A stretch of 64,000 nt of DNA. Source: Natronobacterium gregoryi SP2. Its GTDB lineage: Archaea > Halobacteriota > Halobacteria > Halobacteriales > Natrialbaceae. Under the pieces are notes generated by a model, which was not told where the DNA came from, did no database searches, and saw only the letters and a list, made by a program, of their open reading frames with translations. A program made the translations under genes and the position numbers. This document shows positions 9,139-17,038 of this stretch, in pieces; position 1 is the stretch's first letter; every line of letters begins with the position of its first letter. The stretch covers positions 2,852,001 through 2,916,000 of the forward strand of contig NC_019792.1 in NCBI RefSeq assembly GCF_000230715.2. Direction: 5' to 3'.

Positions 9139-9295
9139 TACGGATTACTGTAACGATTTACCGGCGCAACCGCCGCCCGGGTCGCGGTTGTGCCGGAAAT
9201 GACTTACAGGAAACCGTCTGAGACGGTTTGCTGTAACTAGTTATCGCCGGTCGCCGACTCCGGGCGGCGGTCATTGACGACAGGAAACCGTCTGA
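9136..9295. repeat. Tandem pair of family C repeats
   Basis: Unit 1 is 9136-9221 and unit 2 is 9219-9295, sharing the TGA at 9219-9221; a further TGA lies at 9293-9295. Unit 1 has the same centre as C1. Unit 2 has a different centre (CGCCGGTCGCCGACTCCGG) but the same ends. A diverged half unit follows to about 9370. The first TGA is the stop codon of the flavoprotein gene. Confidence 0.85.
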
Positions 9296-9374
9296 GACGG
9301 GGTGGTGCGTCGTTTCCGGTGCAACCGCGACCAGTGCTGTTGCGGCGTCACCGACACACAGTCGTTCGTGTGAG

Positions 9375-9974
9375 TTACAACCGAAACGCACGGACGGTAT
9401 CGCGTTTCCCGGACTCGACTGTGACCTGGTCGAACCCTGTTTCCGTGAAGACGCGGCCCCAGTCGCGGTAGTAGAGGGGGAGGCCGTCGTCGACGTAGGT
9501 CTCGTCCGTCTGCTTTTCGTCTCCCTCGTTTTCGACAGTAACGAGGAGGTCAGCCGTGACGCGGGAGAGTTCGTCGAACAACCACTCTACCTCCGGATGG
9601 AGGTGTTGCAGCGTCTCGACCGAATAGATCGCGTCGAACCGATCCTCGTCGAACTCCGTGACGACGTCTTCGATCGCCCGGGCGTAGAACGTACCTTCGG
9701 CGGCGAGGTCCGGGTACGTCCGTTCCATGACGTCGAACGCGTCGTCGTTGATCTCGATTCCCGCCAACTCGTCGAACCCGTGGTCACAGAGGTGCGCGAG
9801 GTGTCGGCCCGAGCTACAGCCCAGTTCCAGAACCGCGGCATCTCGCCCGACGAACCGCTCGAGGAGTCGTCGCACCGTCTCGCTCGTCTCGTCGGGACCG
9901 TAGTAGGCGTAGTACTCCGGCGAGTACTCCCCCGACCGCTTTGCCCACTCGTGGCGGGTGTCAGTAGAATCCAC
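9375..9974 (-). CDS. Class I SAM-dependent methyltransferase
   Basis: The 199-residue product has the class I methyltransferase order: motif I VLELGCSSGRHLAHL (about 48-62), the acidic end of strand 2 in AGIEIND, motif II/III region DRFDAIYSVETLQHLHPE, and a C-terminal DWGRVFTETGFDQV strand-helix. Short N-terminal cap, no membrane segment, cytoplasmic. The methyl acceptor cannot be told; the ...VETLQHLHPE pattern is typical of small-molecule or protein methylases of the UbiE/Methyltransf_11 type. It is a single gene ending close to the family C array. Confidence 0.8.
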   Translation of the reverse strand: MDSTDTRHEWAKRSGEYSPEYYAYYGPDETSETVRRLLERFVGRDAAVLELGCSSGRHLAHLCDHGFDELAGIEINDDAFDVMERTYPDLAAEGTFYARAIEDVVTEFDEDRFDAIYSVETLQHLHPEVEWLFDELSRVTADLLVTVENEGDEKQTDETYVDDGLPLYYRDWGRVFTETGFDQVTVESGKRDTVRAFRL

Positions 9975-10208
9975 GTTCGTCGTCGACCGCGGAACCGTAA
10001 AGTATCGCTGGTTCCGTCCCCGGACCCGGGTTACTCTCGAGCGGCCACCGACCGCGAGCCGCGATCGGAATGTATAATCCTGCCGTTAATTACGCTCTCG
10101 TGCAAATAAACGATATTATATCCACCAAAACAGGTTTTGTGGGCGGCATCTCGAGAAATCTACTATCGGAAGACAGGTATCGAACAAAACACACGGCAGA
10201 TATAAATT

Positions 10209-10223
10209 CGAAATGCTTAATGG
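10209..10223 (+). promoter_or_regulatory. Probable cspA promoter (BRE/TATA)
   Basis: CGAAATGCTTAAT fits the haloarchaeal BRE plus AT-rich TATA pattern. It lies about 30 nt before the cspA ATG at 10249, which predicts a very short leader. The surrounding 10070-10210 is unusually AT-rich and has no gene. Confidence 0.4.
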
Positions 10224-10248
10224 TGTGGTGGCTCTCGGAAGAGATACA

Positions 10249-10443
10249 ATGGCAACCGGAACGGTTGACTTCTTCAACGACACGGGCGGTTACGGATTCA
10301 TCGACACCGAGGACGCGGACGAGGACGTTTTCTTCCACATGGAAGACGTTGGCGGCGAGGACCTCACCGAGGGAACCGAGATCGAGTTCGAAATCGAAGA
10401 GGCCGAGAAAGGACCACGAGCGACGAACGTCGTTCGTCTGTAA
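10249..10443 (+). CDS. cspA: Cold shock protein, CspA family
   Basis: A 64-residue single cold-shock domain: ATGTVDFFNDTGGYGFIDT carries RNP1 (GYGFI) and DVFFHM carries RNP2, followed by a strongly acidic second half as expected for halophiles. It binds single-stranded RNA or DNA and acts as an RNA chaperone. An in-frame ATG exists 12 codons upstream (10213), but it overlaps the TATA-like element and adds non-family residues, so 10249 is chosen. Confidence 0.93.
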   Translation: MATGTVDFFNDTGGYGFIDTEDADEDVFFHMEDVGGEDLTEGTEIEFEIEEAEKGPRATNVVRL

Positions 10444-10522
10444 ACGCACATCTCGCCACGCGGCGAGTCACAACCGGCTTTTCTGACAGTTCACTCGAGA
10501 GCGACAGCAAGACGCCAACCGA

Positions 10523-12124
10523 TCACACCGGCGGCGAGATTTCCGCCGGGTCGTGGTCGCCACAGCCGTGTTCGTAAACCCGCTCTACGTCTCTGCTTCG
10601 GTCGGACGGTTCGTCGATCGTCTCGAGTGTGACGTCCTCGACGACGTAGTATACGTTGACGTGGGTGATCGTGGCGTCGCGGTCGTTCTCCCAGTTCGAA
10701 CAGAGGTGTTCGGCCAGCGACGCTGCGACGGTGTCGCTGCTTCGGACGCTACTCATGTAGAACCGCTCTCTGTACGTGTCGAACTGTTTTTGTAACTCTT
10801 CGTACGGTCTATCGTAGGACAGTTCCCGATCGTTGTAGACGTCGATCCGTTCGCCGTCCCGGGTCTCCGCGGGGAAGACGTAGTACTGGTCCGATGTCCG
10901 GGGATGCGGAGCGAAGACGCTCCAGTCAGGTTGATCGACGGAGACGACTTCGGCTCGCTGTTCGATCCGGTCGGCGGGACCGTCTTCCTCGTCGACGAAG
11001 TCGGCGAGTGGCACGTACGTGAGAGCGGGAACGATCAGAATCGAAACGACTGCGATAGCCAGGGCGACGCTGTAGACACTCCTCGTGAGCCAGTTTGGGA
11101 CCGCAGGGGCCGAACGCTCGAGTCGGAACGACGGGAACAGGCGGGCAACTTGCTCCAGTCTGGGGCGGACCTCGGTGGACTGGATCTGCTCGAGCGACGC
11201 GGACCGTGCGATCGTCTTCGCGTCCGCCCAGAACGACGCTTGCAGGAACAAGAGCAGGCCCGCAATCGCGACGTAGGGGAACGCGCCGATCCGGACGGTG
11301 ATCGCGAAGGAGGCGTGGCCGCCGACGAACATCGCGACCAGCGCCGTCCGCGCTCTCCCCCGAAGCAAAAAGAGCAGCCAGGAGAAAAGCAGCATATAGT
11401 ACCACGTTAGGCCGCCGTACTGGAGCATCGTGGGGAAGTTCCGCATGACGTCTCCGAGGAGGAACGTCGTGTTGTCGAGCCCCATGATGAGCGGCGTCGC
11501 CTCCCCGCCGATCCACAGCTCGGATTCGGTCTTGTGGTAGCCGTTGAGGAAGTACATGAACACGATCTGTGCCAGTATCGCGGCGGAGGCGACGCTCGTG
11601 ATGCTCTCTCGAGGAGCGCGGTCGGCGTGGACGGCGTCGACCGACCACCGTTCCCCGAGCGGGAGGAAGATGGCCCAGAACAGCAAGAGCCGAAAGAGGA
11701 CGTCCGCGTAGCTCAACACCAGCGGGTTGTGGTGGTCCAGCGAGACGACCAGCAGGAAAGCGAGTATCGTCGCAACTCGCGTTCGGTAGCCGACGGCGAG
11801 CTGGAAGCCCACTAGCGCGGTGAGGGCGAAGAGTGCCGCGATGGCAGTCGAACTCGTCGTGAAATAGTAAATCGAGAACGCGCCGTCGGCCGACGCCTCC
11901 ATCGCCAGCGACTGTGGGACGACACCGTCTTCGGTGTACATGAACTCGAAATTTCGGGCACGAAGCAACACGTCGGCGGCGACGAGGAGCCCGGCACCGA
12001 TCCGAAAGGCCGCGAGCGAACGCGTATCGATCCGTACCGACGCAGGATCGAGGTGTGTCGGGTTCGCCGTGCGCTCTCTGACTCGTGTCGGTAGTGTCGT
12101 GAGATAGTGGCTGATCAGGCCCAT
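10523..12124 (-). CDS. HTTM domain (vitamin K-dependent carboxylase-like) membrane protein
   Basis: The 533-residue integral membrane protein matches the HTTM (horizontally transferred transmembrane) family, which shares a helical core with gamma-carboxylases. After an ~35-residue soluble start come DTRSLAAFRIGAGLLVAADVL (38-58), the FMYTEDGVVP turn, and a series of helices to about residue 380, including the family-like segment LDHHNPLVLSYADVLFRLLLFW. A soluble C-terminal domain (~380-533) with WSVFAPHPRTSDQYYVFPAE is likely extracytoplasmic. Function is unknown in archaea; carboxylase activity should not be assumed. It is not in an operon. Confidence 0.85.
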   Translation of the reverse strand: MGLISHYLTTLPTRVRERTANPTHLDPASVRIDTRSLAAFRIGAGLLVAADVLLRARNFEFMYTEDGVVPQSLAMEASADGAFSIYYFTTSSTAIAALFALTALVGFQLAVGYRTRVATILAFLLVVSLDHHNPLVLSYADVLFRLLLFWAIFLPLGERWSVDAVHADRAPRESITSVASAAILAQIVFMYFLNGYHKTESELWIGGEATPLIMGLDNTTFLLGDVMRNFPTMLQYGGLTWYYMLLFSWLLFLLRGRARTALVAMFVGGHASFAITVRIGAFPYVAIAGLLLFLQASFWADAKTIARSASLEQIQSTEVRPRLEQVARLFPSFRLERSAPAVPNWLTRSVYSVALAIAVVSILIVPALTYVPLADFVDEEDGPADRIEQRAEVVSVDQPDWSVFAPHPRTSDQYYVFPAETRDGERIDVYNDRELSYDRPYEELQKQFDTYRERFYMSSVRSSDTVAASLAEHLCSNWENDRDATITHVNVYYVVEDVTLETIDEPSDRSRDVERVYEHGCGDHDPAEISPPV

Positions 12125-12337
12125 TATGTTGCGGTCCGTCGATCGGTCGTCCTCGTAGCAGTCTCAGCTTGCTGGCGCGTGTGCGTTCCCGTCACGAACG
12201 AGTACAGCGCTACGTGACGCTCCAACGTAGCTGTTCGGATCGCCACAGTAGCTCATACGAGTAATCCGACGGGTTCCTCGAGAGCCGGCGGATCGAAACC
12301 GGTACGCGTCGACGCTCGATCGCTCGAATTTCACAGC

Positions 12338-12425
12338 CGAATACCGTCCCAACTGTCGACCACTGGGTCGAACCCGGTCGTGTGTGCCGGTTCGACCCCT
12401 CAGTCGACGGTTGGGACGGTACTGG
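12338..12425. repeat. MITE-like repeat, family B (copy B2, 88 bp)
   Basis: Exactly 88 bp, a near-perfect palindrome with ends ACCGTCCCAACTGTCGAC and GTCGACGGTTGGGACGGT. The flanking CTAGs have decayed to CGAA and CTGG. It lies in the long gap 12125-12780, where the parts outside repeats hold no recognisable gene. Confidence 0.85.
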
Positions 12426-12499
12426 ATCGGAAGCGCCGTCTGCAGCAATAAACGCAGAACGGGACCGACGCGGCCGACCGTCACTCAGGCGGGTTGCTG

Positions 12500-12651
12500 T
12501 CATACGGATTACTGTAACGATTTACCGGCGCAACCGCCGCCCGGGTCGCGGTTGTGCCGAAAATGACTTACAGTAAACCGTATCAGTCAGTTCCGGCGCG
12601 ACCGCAGGAGCGCGCGGTCGCGCCGGGACATCGGGACAGCATTCCGTATCA
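12500..12651. repeat. Tandem family C repeats
   Basis: The first unit (12500-12585) is flanked by TCA/TCA and has the same centre as C1. The second, diverged unit (12583-12651) shares the middle TCA and has the centre GGCGCGACCGCAGGAGCGCG, also seen at 48730-48813. Both can form strong hairpins. Confidence 0.85.
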
Positions 12652-12780
12652 GTGGTGCCGTGAGAGTCCTCGCCATCTACAGCCGAATCAGAACGAGTGT
12701 CCCCGGATCGGAGGGAATAGTGCTTTTCGCCCAAGAAAGTCACCACCGACACTTTTGCCGCTAGAACGTGATGACCTCGC

Positions 12781-12954
12781 ATGCTCCGTTCGCTGCTCGA
12801 CCGGCTCCGAAAGTGGTGGTCGGTCGACGACCCCGAGGAACGAATCGAGGGTTCCGGCGAACCGATCGTCTCCCCGAAACACCGGCGAGCACCCGAAGCC
12901 GAACAGGCGCTCGATCCCGAAAATCACCAGGGGGAAGACGACCGGAACCCGTAG
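12781..12954 (+). CDS. Small protein of unknown function (57 aa)
   Basis: ATG at 12781 to TAG at 12952-12954 gives a 57-residue product. It has an amphipathic basic start (LRSLLDRLRKWW) followed by an acidic, proline-containing tail. GC-rich third positions match real neighbours and the frame is uninterrupted. No domain is recognisable. The start resembles a membrane-surface helix, but this is inference. Being shorter than usual gene cut-offs, it may be missed by automatic calling. Confidence 0.5.
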   Translation: MLRSLLDRLRKWWSVDDPEERIEGSGEPIVSPKHRRAPEAEQALDPENHQGEDDRNP

Positions 12955-13030
12955 CCGACCCAAAGGAGGGCGTTGCGACTACCGGGGCTCCCGATCGTTC
13001 TCGAGGAAAGTGCGGAGAAACGAACTCCAG

Positions 13031-13510
13031 TTACGCTTCGGCCAGGGTGTCGTCGAACTCGCCGTCGTCGACCATCTGTTTGAACTCGCGCGCGTCCTCA
13101 CCTTCGATGGTAACGCCGAGCGAGGCACAGGTTCCGACGACCTCTTTTGCGGCGTTTTTGGTGTCGTAGGCGAGCAGATCGGGCTTTTTCTGTTCGGCGA
13201 TCTGTTTGACCTGGTCGATCGAGAGGTCAGCGACGAAATCGTCCTGGGGTTCGCCGCTGCCAGTCTCGAAGCCAGCCTCGTCTTTGATCAGTTCCGCCGT
13301 CGGCGGGACGCCGACGTCGATTTCGAAGGACCCGTCGTCTTCGTACTCGACCGTGATGGGGACTTCGGTTCCGTCGAAGGCCTCGGTCTGATCGTTGATC
13401 TCCTGTACGACTGCCTGCACGTCCACGGGCGTCGGTCCGAGCTCGGGACCGAGCGGCGGGCCAGGATCAGCCTGGCCACCCGGAACGAGCACTTCGATGG
13501 TTCCAGCCAT
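13031..13510 (-). CDS. rpl11: 50S ribosomal protein L11
   Basis: Archaeal-type uL11 (159 residues) of the large-subunit GTPase-associated centre, where it binds 23S rRNA helices 43/44. The start MAGTIEVLVPGGQADPGPPL and the GPELGPTPVDVQAVV stretch are the conserved rRNA- and factor-contact region. The C-terminal RNA-binding domain carries KKPDLLAYDTKNAAKEVVGT. An ATG at 13519 is also in frame, but the TATA box centred near 13535 places transcription start at about 13510, supporting the shorter form and a leaderless mRNA. Confidence 0.96.
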   Translation of the reverse strand: MAGTIEVLVPGGQADPGPPLGPELGPTPVDVQAVVQEINDQTEAFDGTEVPITVEYEDDGSFEIDVGVPPTAELIKDEAGFETGSGEPQDDFVADLSIDQVKQIAEQKKPDLLAYDTKNAAKEVVGTCASLGVTIEGEDAREFKQMVDDGEFDDTLAEA

Positions 13511-13527
13511 ATCCGTCACAACCCGTG

Positions 13528-13553
13528 CGCGAGTTTTAAGGGTTGCTTTTTCG
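13528..13553 (-). promoter_or_regulatory. rpl11 promoter
   Basis: Read on the minus strand, CGAAAAAGCAACC followed by CTTAAAAC gives a purine-rich BRE-like stretch and a TATA box (13531-13540). The box is centred about 25 nt upstream of the ATG at 13510, the distance expected for a leaderless haloarchaeal transcript. Confidence 0.55.
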
Positions 13554-13592
13554 GGCAGTCATCGTCTGTGACCGACTGACGTATGCGAGCAG

Positions 13593-13901
13593 TTACTCCG
13601 CCGAGATGCTTTCCGCCCGCCACTCCACGAACGACTCGAGGACGTGACTCTCGTCGAACCGTTCGAGACACGGAACGTCGTAGGGATGGATTTCTTCGAC
13701 GAAATCGACGAGGTCGGCATAGGCGTCATCGGTCGTCTTCACCAGCAGTGCGACTTCCTCGTCGTGGTGGACCTCACCCTCCCAGCGGTAGGTCGAGGTG
13801 ATCGGGAACCGGTTGACGCAGGCCGCGAGTCGTTCCTCGACGAGTCGTTCGGCGATGGCGTCCGCTTCGTCGGCCGGTGCAGTGATGTAGGCGGTTGGCA
13901 T
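13593..13901 (-). CDS. cutA: Divalent-cation tolerance protein CutA
   Basis: The 102-residue CutA1 family protein is full length. Conserved pieces are TAYITAPADEADAIAERLVEE, LAACVNRFPITSTYRWEGEV, the EEVALLVKT strand, and HPYDVPCLERF near the end. CutA1 proteins form tight cytoplasmic trimers with a PII-like fold and have been linked to metal tolerance in bacteria; the role in archaea is not settled. It is a monocistronic gene after rpl11 on the same strand. Confidence 0.92.
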   Translation of the reverse strand: MPTAYITAPADEADAIAERLVEERLAACVNRFPITSTYRWEGEVHHDEEVALLVKTTDDAYADLVDFVEEIHPYDVPCLERFDESHVLESFVEWRAESISAE

Positions 13902-13988
13902 CGATGGGATAGTTCGACCGACGAGGCAAAAGAGCCATGCACTCCGGGCACGGCGGTAGAACGTCCCAGGATCGTACAGCAGTCCGTA

Positions 13989-14180
13989 TCAGGCGTCGTC
14001 TTCCACCACAGGGTTGAACGTCCCGTTGATGTCCCACTCGTGGAGGCAATGCGGGTTGCCGACCCGTTTCTCGGTACCGTCGCGATCGAGTTGCCACGTC
14101 TCGCAGTCGTCGTCCCACCGTTCGGCCCGGCCGCAGCGTTCACAACTGCGGGCGGTCGGCGTTCGTACCTGTGCAGCCAT
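13989..14180 (-). CDS. HEWD family protein (small zinc-ribbon-like)
   Basis: A 63-residue haloarchaeal protein containing the name-giving HEWD (CLHEWDINGTF) near the C-terminus and a CERCGRAERW knuckle near the start. Together with a later Cys-His these could bind one zinc ion. Function is unknown. The longer in-frame start at 14207 adds nine residues with no family match, so 14180 is used. Its TGA stop (13989-13991 on the plus strand as TCA) is also the end triplet of a solo family C half-repeat (GTACAGCAGTCCGTATCA). Confidence 0.75.
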   Translation of the reverse strand: MAAQVRTPTARSCERCGRAERWDDDCETWQLDRDGTEKRVGNPHCLHEWDINGTFNPVVEDDA

Positions 14181-14352
14181 TGCCGGACGTGTGCACTGGA
14201 CACACATAACGGTGTCTCCTGCGGCAGACGCTGGCTTTCGTCACGAGAGCGACAAGACCACGGCTCGGAAGCAACAGCCGTTGTGAGTGCCACGGCTACG
14301 ATCATACAGCCATCGTCGCCGCCGTTCGAAAGACGAGACAGACGACGACCGA

Positions 14353-15873
14353 TCAGTACACCGCGTTTCTGATCTCCTCGCGGAGGTCGTCGAACTCTTC
14401 GAGATACTCGCGACGCTCTGCGCGAAGGTCGGCGACGGCCTCGTCGTACTCCGCGACGTGATCAGGCGGGTAATAGTCGTCTATCGAGAGGCCAGGGACG
14501 ATCTCGGGGATCGTCAGCCCGACCCGATCGTCGTCGGTCCACTCGATCCGGCCGCGAGCGGTTTCGGTGAGAATCGTCACCGATTCCTCGACGCCGACGT
14601 CTTTGGACTTCTCACCGAGAGAACCCGTGTTGATGACGTAACAGTCGACCTCGAGCGACGAGACGAGGTCGTAGAAGAGATTCCCTTCTTCGCCCTCGGG
14701 GCCGACGATGAAGGGATTCGTCCCGACCACGCGGATAGATTCGCCCGCACGCGAGGGATCGCCAGCGCTGGTCTCGATCGACTCGCCGAGCATGAATGCG
14801 ACGGCAGCCTGTTCGTCGGTGAGTTTCGCGATCGGCGGCATCAACGGGTTGCGCGTGATGAAAAAGACTTGATCAATCCGCTCGAGGTCGATGTCTTTGC
14901 CGGCACTTGCCAGTTGTTCGCGCTGAACGATCGCCCTCGAGTTTGCGGTGTGGCGGTCGTCGTCGAAGTCGACGGTGCCGTCGTCGTCGTCGACGGCGAC
15001 GTTTTCCAGGATTGCCGACTCGTGGGTCGCGGCCTCGTAGAGTTCCGGCTGTTCGTCGGCGTCGAGGCCGATGGTCTTGATGAATAGTCCCTCACCTTCG
15101 CTGCCAGCGACGGCACCGTCAGGCAAGAGCCCACAGACATCGTCCTGTAACATCGTGGCGTCTTCGGGCTCCTCGAGCCAGCAACCGTGGGAGGTAAGTG
15201 TCGACTTTCCGGTCGCGGACAGCCCCATGAACACCTGCCCGACTGTGTGCAGTTTGCCGTCCCCATCGCGGACGCGAACGCGTTTGCTACCGGCGTGGAG
15301 GCCGAGACCACCCTGTTCTTTGAGTCGGTACATGAACAGCCGGAGAAACGACTTCTTCGCTTCTCCGGTGTAGTCACTCCCGAGGACGGCGGTAAAGCCC
15401 TCGTCGGGACGGACCCGGATCTCGGTTTCGTCGTGGTCGGGTAACTGGACGGTGTACAGATCGGGCTTGCGGCCGTCGGTGGGCTCGAACAGGTTTGCCC
15501 AGGCCAGCGCGATCCGGGCGTGCTCCGCCGGGACGAACAGCCGACAGCACAACGTCGCGTCCGAGTGTCGTCCCAGCAACCGATCGAGACAGAGCATCTC
15601 GCGGTCGTCGTCGCCGGCCGCTGCGATAGCCTCGTCGACGAGGTCGTGATCGCGGGTGTTGAACCCGTGATCGACGGCGTTTTTCGTCCGGTCGGCGCTT
15701 CGCGATCGGAACTCACTGACGTAGGAGGGAGAACCGAACTCGGTGGTCGTCTCTTCGTGAGCGGCGAGATCGCGAAGTTCCTCGAGTGAAGGATTGTACT
15801 GAACGTGTGACGCGGCTTCGGGGTCGGGAAGAGTCCGGACGAGCGGACGTGGCTCCGTCCCGGTTTCGGACAT
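14353..15873 (-). CDS. pckA: Phosphoenolpyruvate carboxykinase (ATP)
   Basis: The 506-residue product converts oxaloacetate plus ATP to PEP in gluconeogenesis. The kinase-1a P-loop is GLSATGKSTLTSHGC, a variant of the usual GLSGTGKTTL. The metal-binding kinase-2 region is MLQDDVCGL. Further landmarks are FITRNPLMPPIAKLT and a C-terminal TNPFIVGPEGEEGN. An in-frame ATG at 15933 exists, but a TATA box at 15897-15907 lies between it and the ATG at 15873, so the latter is the true start. It stands alone, transcribed leftward. Confidence 0.9.
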   Translation of the reverse strand: MSETGTEPRPLVRTLPDPEAASHVQYNPSLEELRDLAAHEETTTEFGSPSYVSEFRSRSADRTKNAVDHGFNTRDHDLVDEAIAAAGDDDREMLCLDRLLGRHSDATLCCRLFVPAEHARIALAWANLFEPTDGRKPDLYTVQLPDHDETEIRVRPDEGFTAVLGSDYTGEAKKSFLRLFMYRLKEQGGLGLHAGSKRVRVRDGDGKLHTVGQVFMGLSATGKSTLTSHGCWLEEPEDATMLQDDVCGLLPDGAVAGSEGEGLFIKTIGLDADEQPELYEAATHESAILENVAVDDDDGTVDFDDDRHTANSRAIVQREQLASAGKDIDLERIDQVFFITRNPLMPPIAKLTDEQAAVAFMLGESIETSAGDPSRAGESIRVVGTNPFIVGPEGEEGNLFYDLVSSLEVDCYVINTGSLGEKSKDVGVEESVTILTETARGRIEWTDDDRVGLTIPEIVPGLSIDDYYPPDHVAEYDEAVADLRAERREYLEEFDDLREEIRNAVY

Positions 15874-15894
15874 ACACGTAAACGCCATCTCCCT

Positions 15895-15908
15895 GCTGTA
15901 TAAAGACA
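15895..15908 (-). promoter_or_regulatory. pckA promoter TATA box
   Basis: The minus-strand sequence TGTCTTTATACAGC has a clear TTTATA box centred about 28 nt before the pckA ATG at 15873. It predicts a leaderless or near-leaderless transcript and decides the start codon. Confidence 0.5.
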
Positions 15909-15979
15909 GAGGTTTCCCCTCAGTACGTGTCATTACCTATCCGAGACTTACTCGAGTACCAGTATTCTCCTCTGTTGTC

Positions 15980-16078
15980 CTAAAGCATACCAACACGTTC
16001 GCCGTTCGACCACTCTCCGACACCGGAAAGCAACTGCGACGGGACCTGCTGGACAGTTTCGCCGCTCTCTGGACCGAC
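15980..16078 (+). pseudogene. TnpB N-terminal remnant (IS200/IS605-type)
   Basis: Read in one frame, 33 codons give LKHTNTFAVRPLSDTGKQ then LRRDLLDSFAALWTD. From memory of the family, this closely resembles the first ~35 residues of a common haloarchaeal TnpB group (TNTFAVRPLSDT...LLRDLLDASAALWNEL). No start codon, no nuclease core and no zinc finger follow; the frame stays open to a TAG near 16214 but no longer looks like TnpB. It is a short fossil of an RNA-guided-nuclease transposon gene in the pckA-DUF6517 gap (15874-16231), which holds nothing else I can name. Confidence 0.5.
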
Positions 16079-16231
16079 AGTACACAGCGGAAGTCGATGC
16101 TCCAGCGGACGCGGTCGACGGAGATCGTTCCCGCGACCAGCGCCGACAGTAACTGGCGCGTCCACAGCAACCCGCAAAGCGGAGAGACTCGAGTCGCTAA
16201 AATCCCGGAGTAGTCGACCGATTCAGGCTGG

Positions 16232-16897
16232 TCAGACGGGATGTTCGACCGACTGTAGCAACCGTTCGACGTTCTCGTCTTCGTCGGTCATCACTCCGGG
16301 ATCGTCGTCGAAATCCGGATAACTCCCGAGCAACACGAGCAGGTCGTCGTCGTGGCCAAACGACGTCAGGACGACCTCGATGTCGACCTCGAGGCCGTCG
16401 TACTCCGTCGTCCCGGCGAACGTCTCAACATCGCGTTTCTCGTCTAAGATCTCGAGTTCGGTACTGTCCTCGTACTCGAGGTCCTCTATCCCGCTGTCGA
16501 ACTCGATCTCGTCGAGAAACTCTGCGAGCAACTCTCTACTCGAGAGGTCTGTCAACGGGTTGATCGTACGGCTGCCGATCTCCATTGCGGGGGCCGAGAT
16601 GCTGGCGAAGACGCTCGCGTCGTGTGACTGGTCTCGCAACTCCTTCGCGTAGACCGACACCCACAGTGAGGCCCGGACCTCTCGGTCGACGCCGATGTCG
16701 ACTGTCTCCTCGACGGACCGTTCGTCGACGTCGTCTTTCTCGTAACCGGTTTCTGCGAGTGCCGTGTCGATCGGCGCGACGCGGTCGGCGGTGAACTCGA
16801 GGGGGCTGTTTCCGAGGACAAAATCGAGACAGCCAGCGGTCAACGCGACGGTACCGGTCGCACCCGCGGCGAGCAACGATCGACGAGAGGTCGTCAT
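16232..16897 (-). CDS. DUF6517-like Tat lipoprotein
   Basis: The 221-residue secreted protein starts MTTSRRSLLAAGATGTVALTAGC: a twin-arginine RR, a short hydrophobic stretch and a lipobox (LTAGC) ending at Cys23. It is therefore expected to be exported by Tat and lipid-anchored outside the membrane. The mature part is acidic, beginning LDFVLGNSPLEFTADRVAP, a pattern I associate with haloarchaeal DUF6517. A longer frame start at 16957 precedes a TATA-like element (16921-16934), so 16897 is preferred. Function unknown. Confidence 0.72.
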   Translation of the reverse strand: MTTSRRSLLAAGATGTVALTAGCLDFVLGNSPLEFTADRVAPIDTALAETGYEKDDVDERSVEETVDIGVDREVRASLWVSVYAKELRDQSHDASVFASISAPAMEIGSRTINPLTDLSSRELLAEFLDEIEFDSGIEDLEYEDSTELEILDEKRDVETFAGTTEYDGLEVDIEVVLTSFGHDDDLLVLLGSYPDFDDDPGVMTDEDENVERLLQSVEHPV

Positions 16898-17038
16898 CAC
16901 CACACTTCTGTGGCGGTGGGCGTATATTAGTTCCGACTTGGCTAGTTTCGGTGTCAAGACACGTTCGGTGGTTGGAGGGGGCTCTCGAGAGTGACAAACA
17001 CATCAAGAGTTATCGGCATCGATCCCGCCAATTCAGGC

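Noticed and set aside
12338-12425. tRNA gene suggested by GGTTCGACCCC-like loop in family B repeats
   Set aside because: No cloverleaf can be drawn; the motif is half of a simple palindrome present in all family B copies.
12554-13579. 341-codon plus-strand frame across the small gene and L11
   Set aside because: Overlaps rpl11 on the other strand and lacks gene-like composition in its first third.
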